Position numbers and translations under genes: made by a program | Assembly (NCBI GenBank): GCA_045654885.1 | Contig: JAZOOF010000010.1 | Span: 21,984 to 85,983, forward strand | DNA: 64,000 nucleotides | Source: HGM04593 sp045654885 | GTDB taxonomy: Bacteria > Bacteroidota > Bacteroidia > Bacteroidales > Bacteroidaceae | Direction of reading: 5' to 3' | The notes under the pieces: generated by a model | What the model was told of the DNA's origin: nothing | What the model saw: only the letters and a program-made list of their open reading frames with translations | Database searches by the model: none | Part shown: positions 42,556-51,684 of the stretch, in pieces | Layout: every line of letters begins with the position of its first letter | Position numbering within the stretch: the stretch's first letter is position 1

Positions 42556-42987
42556 ATGAAAGTAGAAATAATAAACAAGTCGAAACATGAGTTGCCGTCA
42601 TATGCCACAGCCCTGTCGGCAGGAATGGATCTGAGAGCCAATCTTGACACCCCTATTGTACTGCAGCCGTTGCAAAGGACTCTGGTACCCACAGGACTGT
42701 TCATGGCCTTGCCACAAGGCTATGAGGCACAGGTGCGCCCACGCAGCGGACTTGCAATAAAGAAGGGCATAACAGTGCTCAACTCACCCGGCACCATCGA
42801 TGCCGACTACCGCGGCGAGGTGTGCGTGATACTTGTGAACCTATCGAACGAACCTTTTACGATAACCGACGGTGAGCGCATTGCACAGATGGTGATTGCG
42901 CGCCACGAACAGGTCGAATGGTGCGAGTGCGAAGTGCTGGACGAGACCGACCGCGGCGCGGGAGGATTCGGACACACCGGTGTGTGA
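42556..42987 (+). CDS. dut: Deoxyuridine triphosphatase (dUTPase)
   Basis: Hydrolyses dUTP to dUMP and pyrophosphate, keeping uracil out of DNA and feeding dTMP synthesis. The trimeric dUTPase motifs are all present in 143 residues: SAGMDLRANL (motif 1), RPRSGLAIKKG (motif 2), GTIDADYRGEV (motif 3, with catalytic Asp), ERIAQMVI (motif 4) and RGAGGFGHTGV (motif 5). It is 63 bases after glsB and 24 bases before the TPR gene. Confidence 0.97.
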   Translation: MKVEIINKSKHELPSYATALSAGMDLRANLDTPIVLQPLQRTLVPTGLFMALPQGYEAQVRPRSGLAIKKGITVLNSPGTIDADYRGEVCVILVNLSNEPFTITDGERIAQMVIARHEQVEWCECEVLDETDRGAGGFGHTGV

Positions 42988-43011
42988 TGTTTATACCATT
43001 GGAGAGTATAT

Positions 43012-44745
43012 ATGAAGCAATCTCGGCAATACATGATACTCCTGCTCATGTTGCTGCTGCCTTTTACAGGAACGGCGCAGAGTGACAAAGAGAGCAATAT
43101 CGACGCACGCAAGCGTGCCGTCGATTATTTTCATTTAGAGGCGGTGTCGCTCCAGGAGCAGGAGAGATATGACGAGGCATATGAGATGTTAGAGTACTGC
43201 TTGCAGCTCGACCCCACATCGGCAACAACAAAGTACCTTTTGACACCATACTACACTGTTCTTGGCAAGGACAGCATTGCATGCCGCCTGCTGGAGGAGA
43301 TTGTTGAGGAGAACCCCGACAACAAGGACTACAACGACGCACTGGTGAACCAGTATGCCAGACAGGGTAACTGGAAGGCGGCCATTGCCGTGTATGAGAG
43401 GATTGTAGACACTGCCGACTCAAAAGAGGAGATTTACAAGGCGCTATACACCCTTTACTACAATGACGACAACTATGAAAAGGCACTTGAGATGCTCGAC
43501 CGTATTGAAAGCATAGAGGGCAAGAGCAGGGAATTGACGACACGAGAGCTGCAGATATTGATGCAGCTTGGAAGGCACGAGGAGATGATTGCCATCATAG
43601 AGCAGGAGATTGAAGAGAACCCTGATGATATCCGTTTCAGGATACTTCTTGGCGATGTACACGGCATGATGGAAGAATTCAGGCTTGCCGAAGAGATTTA
43701 CCTCAATGCGCTTGAAGAGATGCCGGGCGAGGTGCTTGCACAGTCTGCGCTGGCCGAGCTCTATGCAATGCAGAAGGAAGACGAGGCCTTTTGCCGCGCG
43801 ATGGAGACATTGATAAAAAACGATAAACTGGAGACACAGGAGAGACTGCGGTACCTGGTGGACTACGTGCTGTACAAAGAGACAACCGACAGTGCATATA
43901 TCCATGAGTTCTACAAAGAGCTCTTGCTGCAGCCATTCGACAAGCTGGAACTGCACCAGTCCTATGCCGAATATCTTGAATACAAGAGCGCCGACAAGAG
44001 CCTGCTCATCCCGGTATATGAGAAGATTATAGAGCTTGATGCCGAAAACATAAGTGCTATCATAAAGCTGCTGCAATATGCGATAGAGGATGACGACAAG
44101 AATGCGGTATTCAAATATGCCGATGAGGCTTTGATGTTCCTGCCACAACATTTGGAGCTCCATTTCTATAAGGGACTGTCACTTTACATGCTGGGCAACA
44201 AAAAAGAGAGCATAGACATATATTTGGATGGACTTGAAAAACGCGATGCAGAGACCGACCCCAACGTCGTGGCAACCGTGTTCACCATAGTGGGCGACAC
44301 ATACCACGAACTCGAAATGAAGAAAGAGGCCTACGCGGCATATGATTCGGCACTGGTATATGACCCCTACAAGCTCGATGTCCTCAACAACTACTCCTAC
44401 TTTCTGTCGCTCGACAACAAGGAGTTGCAGAAAGCATTGGACATGAGCCACAAGACCATAACCGCAGAGCCCGAGAACCAGACCTATCTTGACACATACG
44501 CATGGATTCTCTTCAAGTTAAAGCGTTACGAAGAGGCAAAGGCTTATGCCGAGAAGATAATTTCACTGGATGAGGAGATAAGCCCCGTAGTGCTTCACCA
44601 CATAGGTGACATACTCGCAAAATGCGGCAACATTGAGAAAGCCGTCACATACTGGCAGAAAGCCCTCGATGCCGGTGACGAAGAGAGTGATATATTGAAA
44701 AGGAAAATCAAGAAACGCAAATATTACAATGGTTCAAAACATTAA
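43012..44745 (+). CDS. Secreted tetratricopeptide repeat protein
   Basis: 577 residues. The signal peptide is cut at about MLLLPFTGTAQ, followed by roughly a dozen TPR-like helix pairs over almost the whole length. Examples are ERYDEAYEMLEYCLQLDPTS, RQGNWKAAIAVYERIV and RYEEAKAYAEKIISLDEEI. It is probably periplasmic and scaffolds protein interactions at the envelope. I cannot name a partner. It overlaps the DUF4292 lipoprotein gene by 17 bases and precedes an EnvC-like factor. The conserved neighbourhood in Bacteroidetes suggests a shared envelope function. Confidence 0.85.
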   Translation: MKQSRQYMILLLMLLLPFTGTAQSDKESNIDARKRAVDYFHLEAVSLQEQERYDEAYEMLEYCLQLDPTSATTKYLLTPYYTVLGKDSIACRLLEEIVEENPDNKDYNDALVNQYARQGNWKAAIAVYERIVDTADSKEEIYKALYTLYYNDDNYEKALEMLDRIESIEGKSRELTTRELQILMQLGRHEEMIAIIEQEIEENPDDIRFRILLGDVHGMMEEFRLAEEIYLNALEEMPGEVLAQSALAELYAMQKEDEAFCRAMETLIKNDKLETQERLRYLVDYVLYKETTDSAYIHEFYKELLLQPFDKLELHQSYAEYLEYKSADKSLLIPVYEKIIELDAENISAIIKLLQYAIEDDDKNAVFKYADEALMFLPQHLELHFYKGLSLYMLGNKKESIDIYLDGLEKRDAETDPNVVATVFTIVGDTYHELEMKKEAYAAYDSALVYDPYKLDVLNNYSYFLSLDNKELQKALDMSHKTITAEPENQTYLDTYAWILFKLKRYEEAKAYAEKIISLDEEISPVVLHHIGDILAKCGNIEKAVTYWQKALDAGDEESDILKRKIKKRKYYNGSKH

Positions 44746-45556
44746 AAAAGGCATATTTGCCTTGTTGACATTCGCACTGCTGCTTGCAGGTTGTAAATCA
44801 AAGGTGGCCATGCAGAGCCAGGAGGAGGAGACCCCGGACATTAGCAGCATTATAGCCGTACTGCCGGCTGTGACACCCGACACAGTTGCCCTGCAGCACC
44901 TGTCGGGCAACGCAAACATAAGGCTTAATGTAAGCGGTAGCAACATAAGCCTTAAAGGCAAGTTGCGCGTGAAGAGGGGTGAGGGGGTACAGATAAGCAT
45001 CACTCCATTGGGGCTTATAGAGGCTGCATGCATTGAGTTCATGCCCAACAGCATCAGATTCATTAACAAGCTCACCAAGACATATACCGAGGTACCCTAC
45101 TCCGAGGCAAAGGCCATAGGCCTCTCGGGCATCAACTACAGGGTCATCGAGGGCATATTCCTTGACTATGCTTTCCTGCCCGACGGGCGCATTGCATGTC
45201 AGGGAGTTAAAGAACTTGTTGCTCAAGACAAAGGAGACAGCTACCACCTTGCGACAAAAGGCAACACTGCAATGCAGTACAATTTCACAGTCGACAAGGA
45301 GAGTGGCATGCTTGTATCGTGCAACGGATACAGCAGCAGCGGCGAGAGCATAAAATGCGACTACTCGGACTTTGGCAAGATTGGTGATATACTGTTCCCC
45401 AATGACATATCGATAAATTTCAAAGGCGATGCAGTGATAAAGCTCGACTTCGGCCTGAGCAAGGCGAGCAACAAGCCGTTCAGCCTCTCGACCCGCAACA
45501 TAAACAGCAGCTACCGCAAGCAGAGCGTAGGCGACTTCATAAAGTCAATAAAATAA
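44729..45556 (+). CDS. DUF4292 lipoprotein (LolA/LolB-like fold family)
   Basis: Lipoprotein of 275 residues. Signal and lipobox lie in ALLTFALLLAGC (C22). The body has amphipathic beta strands with NIRLNVSGSNISLKGKLRVK and RGEGVQISITPLGLIEAACI, similar to DUF4292. This family is thought to adopt a LolA-like half-barrel that could carry lipid or lipoprotein. Placed between a periplasmic TPR protein and an EnvC-like factor, it probably works in outer-membrane biogenesis. Direct evidence is lacking. Confidence 0.83.
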   Translation: MVQNIKKGIFALLTFALLLAGCKSKVAMQSQEEETPDISSIIAVLPAVTPDTVALQHLSGNANIRLNVSGSNISLKGKLRVKRGEGVQISITPLGLIEAACIEFMPNSIRFINKLTKTYTEVPYSEAKAIGLSGINYRVIEGIFLDYAFLPDGRIACQGVKELVAQDKGDSYHLATKGNTAMQYNFTVDKESGMLVSCNGYSSSGESIKCDYSDFGKIGDILFPNDISINFKGDAVIKLDFGLSKASNKPFSLSTRNINSSYRKQSVGDFIKSIK

Positions 45557-45562
45557 AGGAGT

Positions 45563-46852
45563 ATGAGAAACCGCATATTGGGTTATATACTACTGTTGTT
45601 GCTCCCATTCACCGGCCTGCAGGCGCAAAGCGAGTCGGTTGAGAGCCTGCGCAGCAAGGCCGGCATGCTGCGAAAGGAGATAAAGGAGAAGGAGGCTATA
45701 CTCACCTCCTCACAGAAGAATATCAACAGCAGACTGAATAACCTGAAAATAATTACAGCCAAGATTGAGGAGTACAAGGGTCTGGTAAACCTGCTACAAA
45801 AGGAGGTGAAGGCTCTTGACAACAGGATGGCAGCAATAGACAAGGAGATAAAAGCTCTTGGCAAGGATATTGCAGAAAAGGAGAAAAGCGTAGAGATATC
45901 GCGTAGCGAATATGCCGAGGCACTGCGCCGGGCACACAAGCACAACAATTTCGAGAACAAGATGCTTTTCATTTTCTCGGCCGATGACTTCAACAGGATG
46001 GCCCGCCGTTACCGATATGCCAACAGCTACATGAATGCACACAAAGAGTTGGCTGACAGTCTTAAGAAGAGGATTGGCGAGTTGGAGGAGAAACAGAAGG
46101 AACTGAACGGGAAACGCGAGGAGCTTGAAAAATCCCGCACTGCAAAAAGGGAATCACTAAAGGAACAGGAGACAGAGCGTGCCCGCATACAGAAACTCGA
46201 GAAGGAGCAGAAGAGCATTATTGCCGGACTTGAAAAAGAGAAGAAAAAGGTGCAGGCCGAACTGAAAAAGAAACGCAATGAACTCGACAAGCTCAACGCC
46301 GCCATAAAACGCGAGGTAGAGAAGGTCATAGCGGCCGAAAAAGAGAAGGAGAAGAAAAGCCAACAGGCAGGCGGCAAGAAGCAACCCGACAAGAGTAGCG
46401 ACAAATACAAGGAAGATGCAGGCACGGCAAAGATGTCGGGTGCATTCCAGAGCAACAAGGGAAAGATGCCGGTACCCATAACAGGCGCTTATCTGCTTGT
46501 AGACAAGTTCGGTGAGAGGAATGCCGTCGAGGGCAAGGGAAGCGTTATGATAAACAATGGAGGCATCACCTTAAAGGGTACAAAGGGGGCAAAGGCACGC
46601 GCCATATTTGAAGGCACTGTATCCACGGTATTCCACCACAATGACTACACTTGTGTACTGGTGCGCCATGACAAATACATATCGGTATACTGCAATGTGG
46701 AGAATGTAAGGGTCAAGAGCGGCGATGAGATAAAAGCCGGGACAATAATTGGCGACGTGACAACAGATGCCGAGGACGGCAACCCCAAACTGCTGTTCCA
46801 GCTATACCGTGAAAGGACACTGCTGAACCCCGCCGAGTGGTTGAAGCTATAA
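45563..46852 (+). CDS. EnvC-like murein hydrolase activator with degenerate LytM (M23) domain
   Basis: Periplasmic protein of 429 residues. Signal peptide about 1-22 (LLPFTGLQAQ). Two long coiled coils (about 25-110 and 160-270, Lys/Glu-rich) resemble EnvC. A C-terminal LytM-like domain (about 305-429) contains ARAIFEGTVSTVFHHNDYTC and KAGTIIGDVTTDAEDGNPKL. The catalytic HxH is replaced by FQL in LLFQLYRE, and the first zinc His-Asp pair is also not intact. It therefore probably activates amidases during division rather than cleaving wall itself, as EnvC does. It is the last gene of the operon, before a strong terminator. Confidence 0.85.
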   Translation: MRNRILGYILLLLLPFTGLQAQSESVESLRSKAGMLRKEIKEKEAILTSSQKNINSRLNNLKIITAKIEEYKGLVNLLQKEVKALDNRMAAIDKEIKALGKDIAEKEKSVEISRSEYAEALRRAHKHNNFENKMLFIFSADDFNRMARRYRYANSYMNAHKELADSLKKRIGELEEKQKELNGKREELEKSRTAKRESLKEQETERARIQKLEKEQKSIIAGLEKEKKKVQAELKKKRNELDKLNAAIKREVEKVIAAEKEKEKKSQQAGGKKQPDKSSDKYKEDAGTAKMSGAFQSNKGKMPVPITGAYLLVDKFGERNAVEGKGSVMINNGGITLKGTKGAKARAIFEGTVSTVFHHNDYTCVLVRHDKYISVYCNVENVRVKSGDEIKAGTIIGDVTTDAEDGNPKLLFQLYRERTLLNPAEWLKL

Positions 46853-46853
46853 T

Positions 46854-46889
46854 ACAATAAATGCAGCACATGGGTGCTGCATTTATTGT
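46854..46889 (+). terminator. Terminator of the dut/TPR/DUF4292/EnvC run
   Basis: 16-base arms (46854-46869 and 46874-46889, ACAATAAATGCAGCAC) with the loop ATGG. Confidence 0.78.
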
Positions 46890-46969
46890 TATAACAGTTC
46901 TTTCAATGACCATAATCCCCGTCTAATATCGGTAGATATAATGTCCAAAAGAGCTACAGGGAAATTTAA

Positions 46970-46988
46970 AGGCTAAAAGGAAAAGCCT
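46970..46988 (-). terminator. Weak hairpin after argD
   Basis: 5-base arms AGGCT/AGCCT adjacent to the argD stop, followed by TTT on the minus strand. Confidence 0.4.
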
Positions 46989-48113
46989 CTAACAAATAAC
47001 ATTCTTGAACTTATCAATGAAGAGTGCTGCCTGCTCCATTGTCAATGTCAAAGGCGGCAACAGGCGTATGGTGTTGGTGCCGCTCACACCTGTAAAGACA
47101 CGCTCCTCGAAGAGCAGCCTGCGGCGTATATCCTTGACCGGAGCATCGAACTCCATGCCTATCATCAGACCCTGTCCGCGTACCTCCTTTATACCATCGA
47201 TTTTCTTCAGTTCGGCGAGAAGATAGCCACCCACAGCATTTACATTGTCGAGCAGATTCTCCTTCTCCATGACATCGAGCACTGCCTCAACAGCCGCACA
47301 TGCAAGGTGGTTACCGCCGAAAGTGGTTCCAAGTTCGCCATATACGGCCCTGAACTTGGGACTGATGAGCACCACCCCAACCGGGAAACCGTTGCCAATT
47401 CCCTTGGCCTGGGTTATAATGTCGGGCTTTATGCCTGCCCACTGATGTGCAAAGAACTTGCCGCTGCGCCCGCAACCGCTCTGTATCTCATCGAGAATGA
47501 GAGTGGTATCAGTGCTGTTGCAAAGTGCCTGCAACTGCTGCAGGAAAGCTGGCGATGGAATCTGCACACCACCTACACCCTGTATACCTTCAATGATGAC
47601 GGCTGTAACATCACCCTTCCCAATCTCGGCACGCACAGCGTCAATGTCACCCATGGCAACGAATGTCGTGTGGCCGCTTGCATTTATTGGCGCAACAATC
47701 TTTGGATTGTCGGTAACCTCAACGGCAAGCGATGTGCGGCCATGGAAAGCCTTTTTAAAGGCTATCACACGCTTTTTTCCGTTCTTGAACGACGAGAGTT
47801 TGAGCGCATTCTCATTTGCCTCGGCACCGGAGTTTATAAAGAAAAGACTGTAATCCTCGTAACCGCTTATTCGGCCCAACTTTTCAGCAACACGCTGCTG
47901 CAGGGTGTTGATGACGGAATTGGAGTAGAAACCAAGCGTTGCAACCTGACGGCTTATCATGTCGACATAGCAAGGATGGGCATGACCGATGGAGATGACG
48001 GCATGTCCGCCATAGAGGTCGAGATACTCATTGCCCTTGTCGTCCCACACCTTGCAGCCCTCGCCCTTGACGATATTCACATCGAAGAGCGGATATACAT
48101 CGTACAGATTCAT
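46989..48113 (-). CDS. argD: N-acyl-ornithine (acetyl/succinylornithine) aminotransferase
   Basis: PLP enzyme of arginine synthesis that aminates N-acylglutamate semialdehyde to N-acylornithine, with glutamate as donor. It is 374 residues and class III fold. The PLP lysine is K237 in ITQAKGIGNGFP, NSGAEANENALKL is the phosphate-binding block, and LILDEIQSGCGRSG contains the PLP-ring Asp. It is the last gene of argR-GNAT-argG-argC-argD. Whether the acyl group is acetyl or succinyl is not readable. Bacteroides is known to use succinylated intermediates. Confidence 0.93.
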   Translation of the reverse strand: MNLYDVYPLFDVNIVKGEGCKVWDDKGNEYLDLYGGHAVISIGHAHPCYVDMISRQVATLGFYSNSVINTLQQRVAEKLGRISGYEDYSLFFINSGAEANENALKLSSFKNGKKRVIAFKKAFHGRTSLAVEVTDNPKIVAPINASGHTTFVAMGDIDAVRAEIGKGDVTAVIIEGIQGVGGVQIPSPAFLQQLQALCNSTDTTLILDEIQSGCGRSGKFFAHQWAGIKPDIITQAKGIGNGFPVGVVLISPKFRAVYGELGTTFGGNHLACAAVEAVLDVMEKENLLDNVNAVGGYLLAELKKIDGIKEVRGQGLMIGMEFDAPVKDIRRRLLFEERVFTGVSGTNTIRLLPPLTLTMEQAALFIDKFKNVIC

Positions 48114-48133
48114 TGTAACTTTGCTATATGTTT

Positions 48134-49102
48134 TTAGAATGCCGACGGTTTGAGCTGTAGACCCACGGTCTCGGCCAAGCCGAACAAGAGATTCATGTTA
48201 TGCACGGCCGTGCCACTCGCGCCCTTGAGCAGATTGTCTATTACCGATGTTATGAGCAACTTGTCGCCATGCTTTTCCAAATGTATGAGACACTTGTTGG
48301 TGTTCACCACCTGCTTCAAATCAACAGGACGCTCCACTACATGTGTAAAGGAGTCACGGTCATAGTAGGCTGTGTAGAGCCTGTACAATGTCTCTATGTC
48401 GAGGTCACACTTGACTACCAGGGTTGCAAATATTCCACGAGGGAAACAGCCGCGGTAAGGGATAAAGTCAATGCTGCCGTCAAAATCGGGCTGCAGCTGC
48501 TTGATGCTCTGCATTATCTCGGGCAGATGCTGATGCTCGAAAGGTTTGTATATGCTTATATTGTTATCCCTCCAACTGTAATGGGTTGTTGCCGATGGCT
48601 TGACACCCGCACCGGTGCTGCCTGTTATGGCATTCACCGAGACATCGCCCTTGAGCAGATGCTCCTTGGCAAGCGGCAGAAGTCCAAGCTCAATGCAGGT
48701 TGCAAAGCAACCGGGATTTGCCACGTAGCGGCTCTTGCATGTATTGCGGCGGTTAAGTTCGGGCAAGCCGTAGATGAAATCGTGCTCGTGGCTCTTTATG
48801 CGATAGTCCATCGACAGGTCTATCACCTTAAGTTCATCGGGCAGTGCATGGCTCTCCATGAACTTGCGTGTATCACCATGTGCTGTACAGAAGAAGAGAA
48901 GGTCTATCTCCTCGAACGGCAACTCGTCGGTAAACACCAGGTCGGTCTCGCCAAGCAGGCCACCGTGCACATCGGTGATATTGTTTCCGGCATTGCTTGT
49001 ACTATGAACGAATTTTATCTCTACCTCGGGGTGCAAAAGCAACAGGCGGATAAGCTCACCCGCCGTGTATCCGGCACCACCAATAATTCCAACTTTTATC
49101 AT
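48134..49102 (-). CDS. argC: N-acyl-gamma-glutamyl-phosphate reductase
   Basis: NADPH-dependent reductase making N-acylglutamate semialdehyde. It is 322 residues. The Rossmann motif GIIGGAGYTAGEL is at the N-terminus, the catalytic Cys is C132 in VANPGCFATC, and the His-containing segment FEHQHLPEI lies in the second half. The gene starts 65 bases after argG and ends 20 bases before argD, in step with pathway use. Confidence 0.95.
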   Translation of the reverse strand: MIKVGIIGGAGYTAGELIRLLLLHPEVEIKFVHSTSNAGNNITDVHGGLLGETDLVFTDELPFEEIDLLFFCTAHGDTRKFMESHALPDELKVIDLSMDYRIKSHEHDFIYGLPELNRRNTCKSRYVANPGCFATCIELGLLPLAKEHLLKGDVSVNAITGSTGAGVKPSATTHYSWRDNNISIYKPFEHQHLPEIMQSIKQLQPDFDGSIDFIPYRGCFPRGIFATLVVKCDLDIETLYRLYTAYYDRDSFTHVVERPVDLKQVVNTNKCLIHLEKHGDKLLITSVIDNLLKGASGTAVHNMNLLFGLAETVGLQLKPSAF

Positions 49103-49167
49103 ATATAATGAAGTAACTGTTCAAATACTATTGACTTGGTTACAAAGATATATTAAACTTATGAATA

Positions 49168-50370
49168 TCAAATCTTTTCGTCGGGATGATTTGCATAATA
49201 GGCCCTCAAAGGTGTCGAGGTGACCTTGATGAAGCCCTTTGCATCCTCGGCTGTCCAGCCCTTCTGCACCTCGCCATACTCGCCAAGCTTGTTCTTGACA
49301 AGGTCATTGGGGGAATCCACCCCTACTGTCTCAAAGTGCTTTGGCATGAGTTTGAGGATGGCTGTACCTGTGACGTTGCGTTGCGAGCTCTCGAGCATTG
49401 CCTCAATGTCGCGCATGACAGGCTCAAGATACTGGCTCTCGTGCAGGAACATTCCATACCAGTTTGCCACCTGGTCCTTCCAGTACTGTTGCCACTTGCT
49501 AAGGGTGTACTTCTCGAGGAACTTGTGCGCTGCAATGATGAGCATGGGCGCAGCGGCCTCAAAGCCAACACGTCCTTTTATACCTATGATAGTATCGCCC
49601 ACGTGCATATCGCGGCCAATACCGTAGGGAGCACCAATCTCCTCTACCTTCTGTATCGCCTTGACGGGGTCGCAAAACTCCTCGCCATTGACAGCCTTCA
49701 GCTCGCCATTCTCGAATGTAAGGCGCAGCTCCTCCTCACCCTGTTTCTCAACCTGCTTGAGGTAGGCACTATCGGGCAAGCCCTGTGTCGAGTCGAGAAT
49801 CTCTCCACCACAGATTGACGTACCCCAAAGGCCAACGTTGTATGAGTATTTGAGTTTTGCAAAGTCGGCCTTGAAACCATGCTCGTTCAGGTAGTTGACC
49901 TCGTACTCGCGGGTGAGGGTCATATCACGTGTAAGGGTTATGATTTCCACACCGGGCGCACACACAAGAAATGTCATGTCGAAACGTATCTGGTCGTTGC
50001 CGGCACCGGTAGAACCGTGTGCAATGGCATCGGCACCAATCTCGTTGGCATAGCGCGCAATGGCCAATGCCTGAAAGATTCTCTCCGATGAAACGGAGAT
50101 TGGATATGTGCCGTTACGCAGCACATTTCCGTATATCATATAACGCAGGCTCTTCTCGTAATACTCCTGCGTAACGTCGAGAGTGACATACTCCTTTGCA
50201 CCCAGCCTGTAGGCGTTCTCTTCGTTCTGTTTCAACTGCTCGGGGCTGAAACCGCCGGTATTGGCACATGCCGCATAGACCTCATAGCCCTTTTCCTTGG
50301 CAAGATACATTACCGTAAACGAAGTATCAAGACCACCGCTGAATGCAACGACAACTTTTTTCTTTTCCAT
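49168..50370 (-). CDS. argG: Argininosuccinate synthase
   Basis: Joins citrulline and aspartate with ATP to form argininosuccinate. It is 400 residues. SGGLDTSF (11-18) is the pyrophosphatase-type nucleotide loop, ANTGGFSPEQ and AHGSTGAGNDQIRFD are substrate-binding blocks, and LWGTSICGGEI lies in the middle. The fold belongs to the more divergent ArgG group found in Bacteroidetes. Its place between a GNAT gene and argC marks a compact arginine operon. Confidence 0.95.
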   Translation of the reverse strand: MEKKKVVVAFSGGLDTSFTVMYLAKEKGYEVYAACANTGGFSPEQLKQNEENAYRLGAKEYVTLDVTQEYYEKSLRYMIYGNVLRNGTYPISVSSERIFQALAIARYANEIGADAIAHGSTGAGNDQIRFDMTFLVCAPGVEIITLTRDMTLTREYEVNYLNEHGFKADFAKLKYSYNVGLWGTSICGGEILDSTQGLPDSAYLKQVEKQGEEELRLTFENGELKAVNGEEFCDPVKAIQKVEEIGAPYGIGRDMHVGDTIIGIKGRVGFEAAAPMLIIAAHKFLEKYTLSKWQQYWKDQVANWYGMFLHESQYLEPVMRDIEAMLESSQRNVTGTAILKLMPKHFETVGVDSPNDLVKNKLGEYGEVQKGWTAEDAKGFIKVTSTPLRAYYANHPDEKI

Positions 50371-50396
50371 ATATCAAAATCTGTTCTTTTTCAGTT

Positions 50397-50960
50397 TTAC
50401 TTTTTACTATGTTTCGCCGGGTCGTAGAGCATTGCCGTGCATATGCAGTAACGGCGCTCGGTGCGCATGAGCACATCGTGGTTGACGCAACCCTGGCAAC
50501 CTTTCCAGAATGCCTCGTCATCAGTGAGTTCCGAGAAAGGCACAGGCACATAGCCCAGTTCGGTATTGATTTTCATTACGGCACCGCCGCTCGTCAAACC
50601 GAAGAGTTTTGCATCAGGCCACATTGTACGCGACAGTTCAAAGGCCTTCTGCTTGATACGCCTTGCCAGGCCGTGACCGCGGAACTTGTCCTTTACGATG
50701 AGACCCGAGTTGGCCACATACTGTCTGTTGCCCCAACTCTCGATGTAGCAGAAACCTGCAAACTCATCACCGGCAATGGCTATTATGGCCTTCCCCTCTT
50801 TCATCTTCTGTGTCACATATTCGTGTGTACGCTTTGCAATGCCGGTGCCACGCACCTTTGCTGCAGCGCTTATGGTATCGAGGATTTCATCGACATACCT
50901 CTCGTGCGAAGCATTCGCTATAATAATTTCAATGCCGTCGTTATATACTTTATTCTCCAT
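50397..50960 (-). CDS. GNAT N-acetyltransferase in the arg operon, candidate N-acylglutamate synthase
   Basis: Single-domain GNAT protein of 187 residues with the acyl-CoA binding segment VKDKFRGHGLARRIKQKAF (motif A, R-G-H-G-L). The following LFGLTSGGAVMKINTELGYV is motif B-like. Near the C-terminus is a cysteine-containing patch (WKGCQGCVNHDVL and RRYCICTAML). Its position directly after argR and before argG, with gaps of 13 and 26 bases, strongly suggests it makes N-acetyl- or N-succinylglutamate. No classical argA or argJ is present in the window. The family assignment is firm. The specific reaction is inferred from context. Confidence 0.8.
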   Translation of the reverse strand: MENKVYNDGIEIIIANASHERYVDEILDTISAAAKVRGTGIAKRTHEYVTQKMKEGKAIIAIAGDEFAGFCYIESWGNRQYVANSGLIVKDKFRGHGLARRIKQKAFELSRTMWPDAKLFGLTSGGAVMKINTELGYVPVPFSELTDDEAFWKGCQGCVNHDVLMRTERRYCICTAMLYDPAKHSKK

Positions 50961-50973
50961 CTTGTCTCTGCTG

Positions 50974-51456
50974 TTATATATTGGGAATAATACTCCTGAG
51001 AGCCCTGAGCACAGCACTGCGTGTCGCATCCTCGGCAACAACCAGCATCACGGTATCGTCACCGGCAATTGTACCCAATATCTCGGGAAAATCATGATTG
51101 TCTATGTGATAGGCCAAAGTGCCGGCATAGCTTGGTTTTGTCCTGATAACGGCCATATTGCCCGAAAACTTGATTGACATGAAACCGCTTGTCTCCTGTG
51201 GAGTTGTCACCGGACGCACATCCTCATGCTTTGACTCATGCCGTTGCTGGTGTGGGCGGGTGAGTACATATCTGTAACGTCCTTGCAAGCCTACGGTCTT
51301 GACCACGCGCAACTGGTGAAGGTCGCGCGACAGGGTTGCCTGTGTCAGTTTGAAACCCTCCTGTTCAAGCACACTGAGCAACTCTTCCTGGGAACCTATC
51401 TCTTGCGTAGACAAGATGAGGCGTATGGCATCGAGACGTGAATTCTTTACTTTCAT
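50974..51456 (-). CDS. argR: Arginine repressor
   Basis: Hexameric transcription regulator that binds arginine and controls its synthesis. It is 160 residues. The N-terminal winged helix includes EGFKLTQATLSRDLHQLRVV. The C-terminal arginine-binding domain includes YHIDNHDFPEILGTIAGDDTV with the conserved GTIAGDDT. It heads the operon it probably controls. The upstream region has TATATTTG at 51492-51485 without a good -33 match. Confidence 0.95.
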   Translation of the reverse strand: MKVKNSRLDAIRLILSTQEIGSQEELLSVLEQEGFKLTQATLSRDLHQLRVVKTVGLQGRYRYVLTRPHQQRHESKHEDVRPVTTPQETSGFMSIKFSGNMAVIRTKPSYAGTLAYHIDNHDFPEILGTIAGDDTVMLVVAEDATRSAVLRALRSIIPNI

Positions 51457-51549
51457 GAAATGTATATTTATTACTTATGGGTTGCAAATATACATATATT
51501 CAAAGAAAAACCTTATTTATAATGCAACTTTTTATAATAAAAATAAAAA

Positions 51550-51578
51550 AACATGCAACTTTTTGCAAGTTGCATGTT
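51550..51578 (-). terminator. Terminator of the inositol-phosphate synthase gene
   Basis: 12-base arms (51550-51561 and 51567-51578, AACATGCAACTT/AAGTTGCATGTT) followed on the minus strand by a T-rich stretch (TTTTTATTTTTATT). A second copy of ATGCAACTTTTT is at 51522-51533. Confidence 0.75.
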
Positions 51579-51684
51579 TGATATTGACAATATTTTTGTT
51601 TAGCGGATTGTTTAAAACCCACGTTGCACTGAAAGTGATTAGGCCTACATCATAACCGATAGTGCGGCAAGATATCCTAATGGC

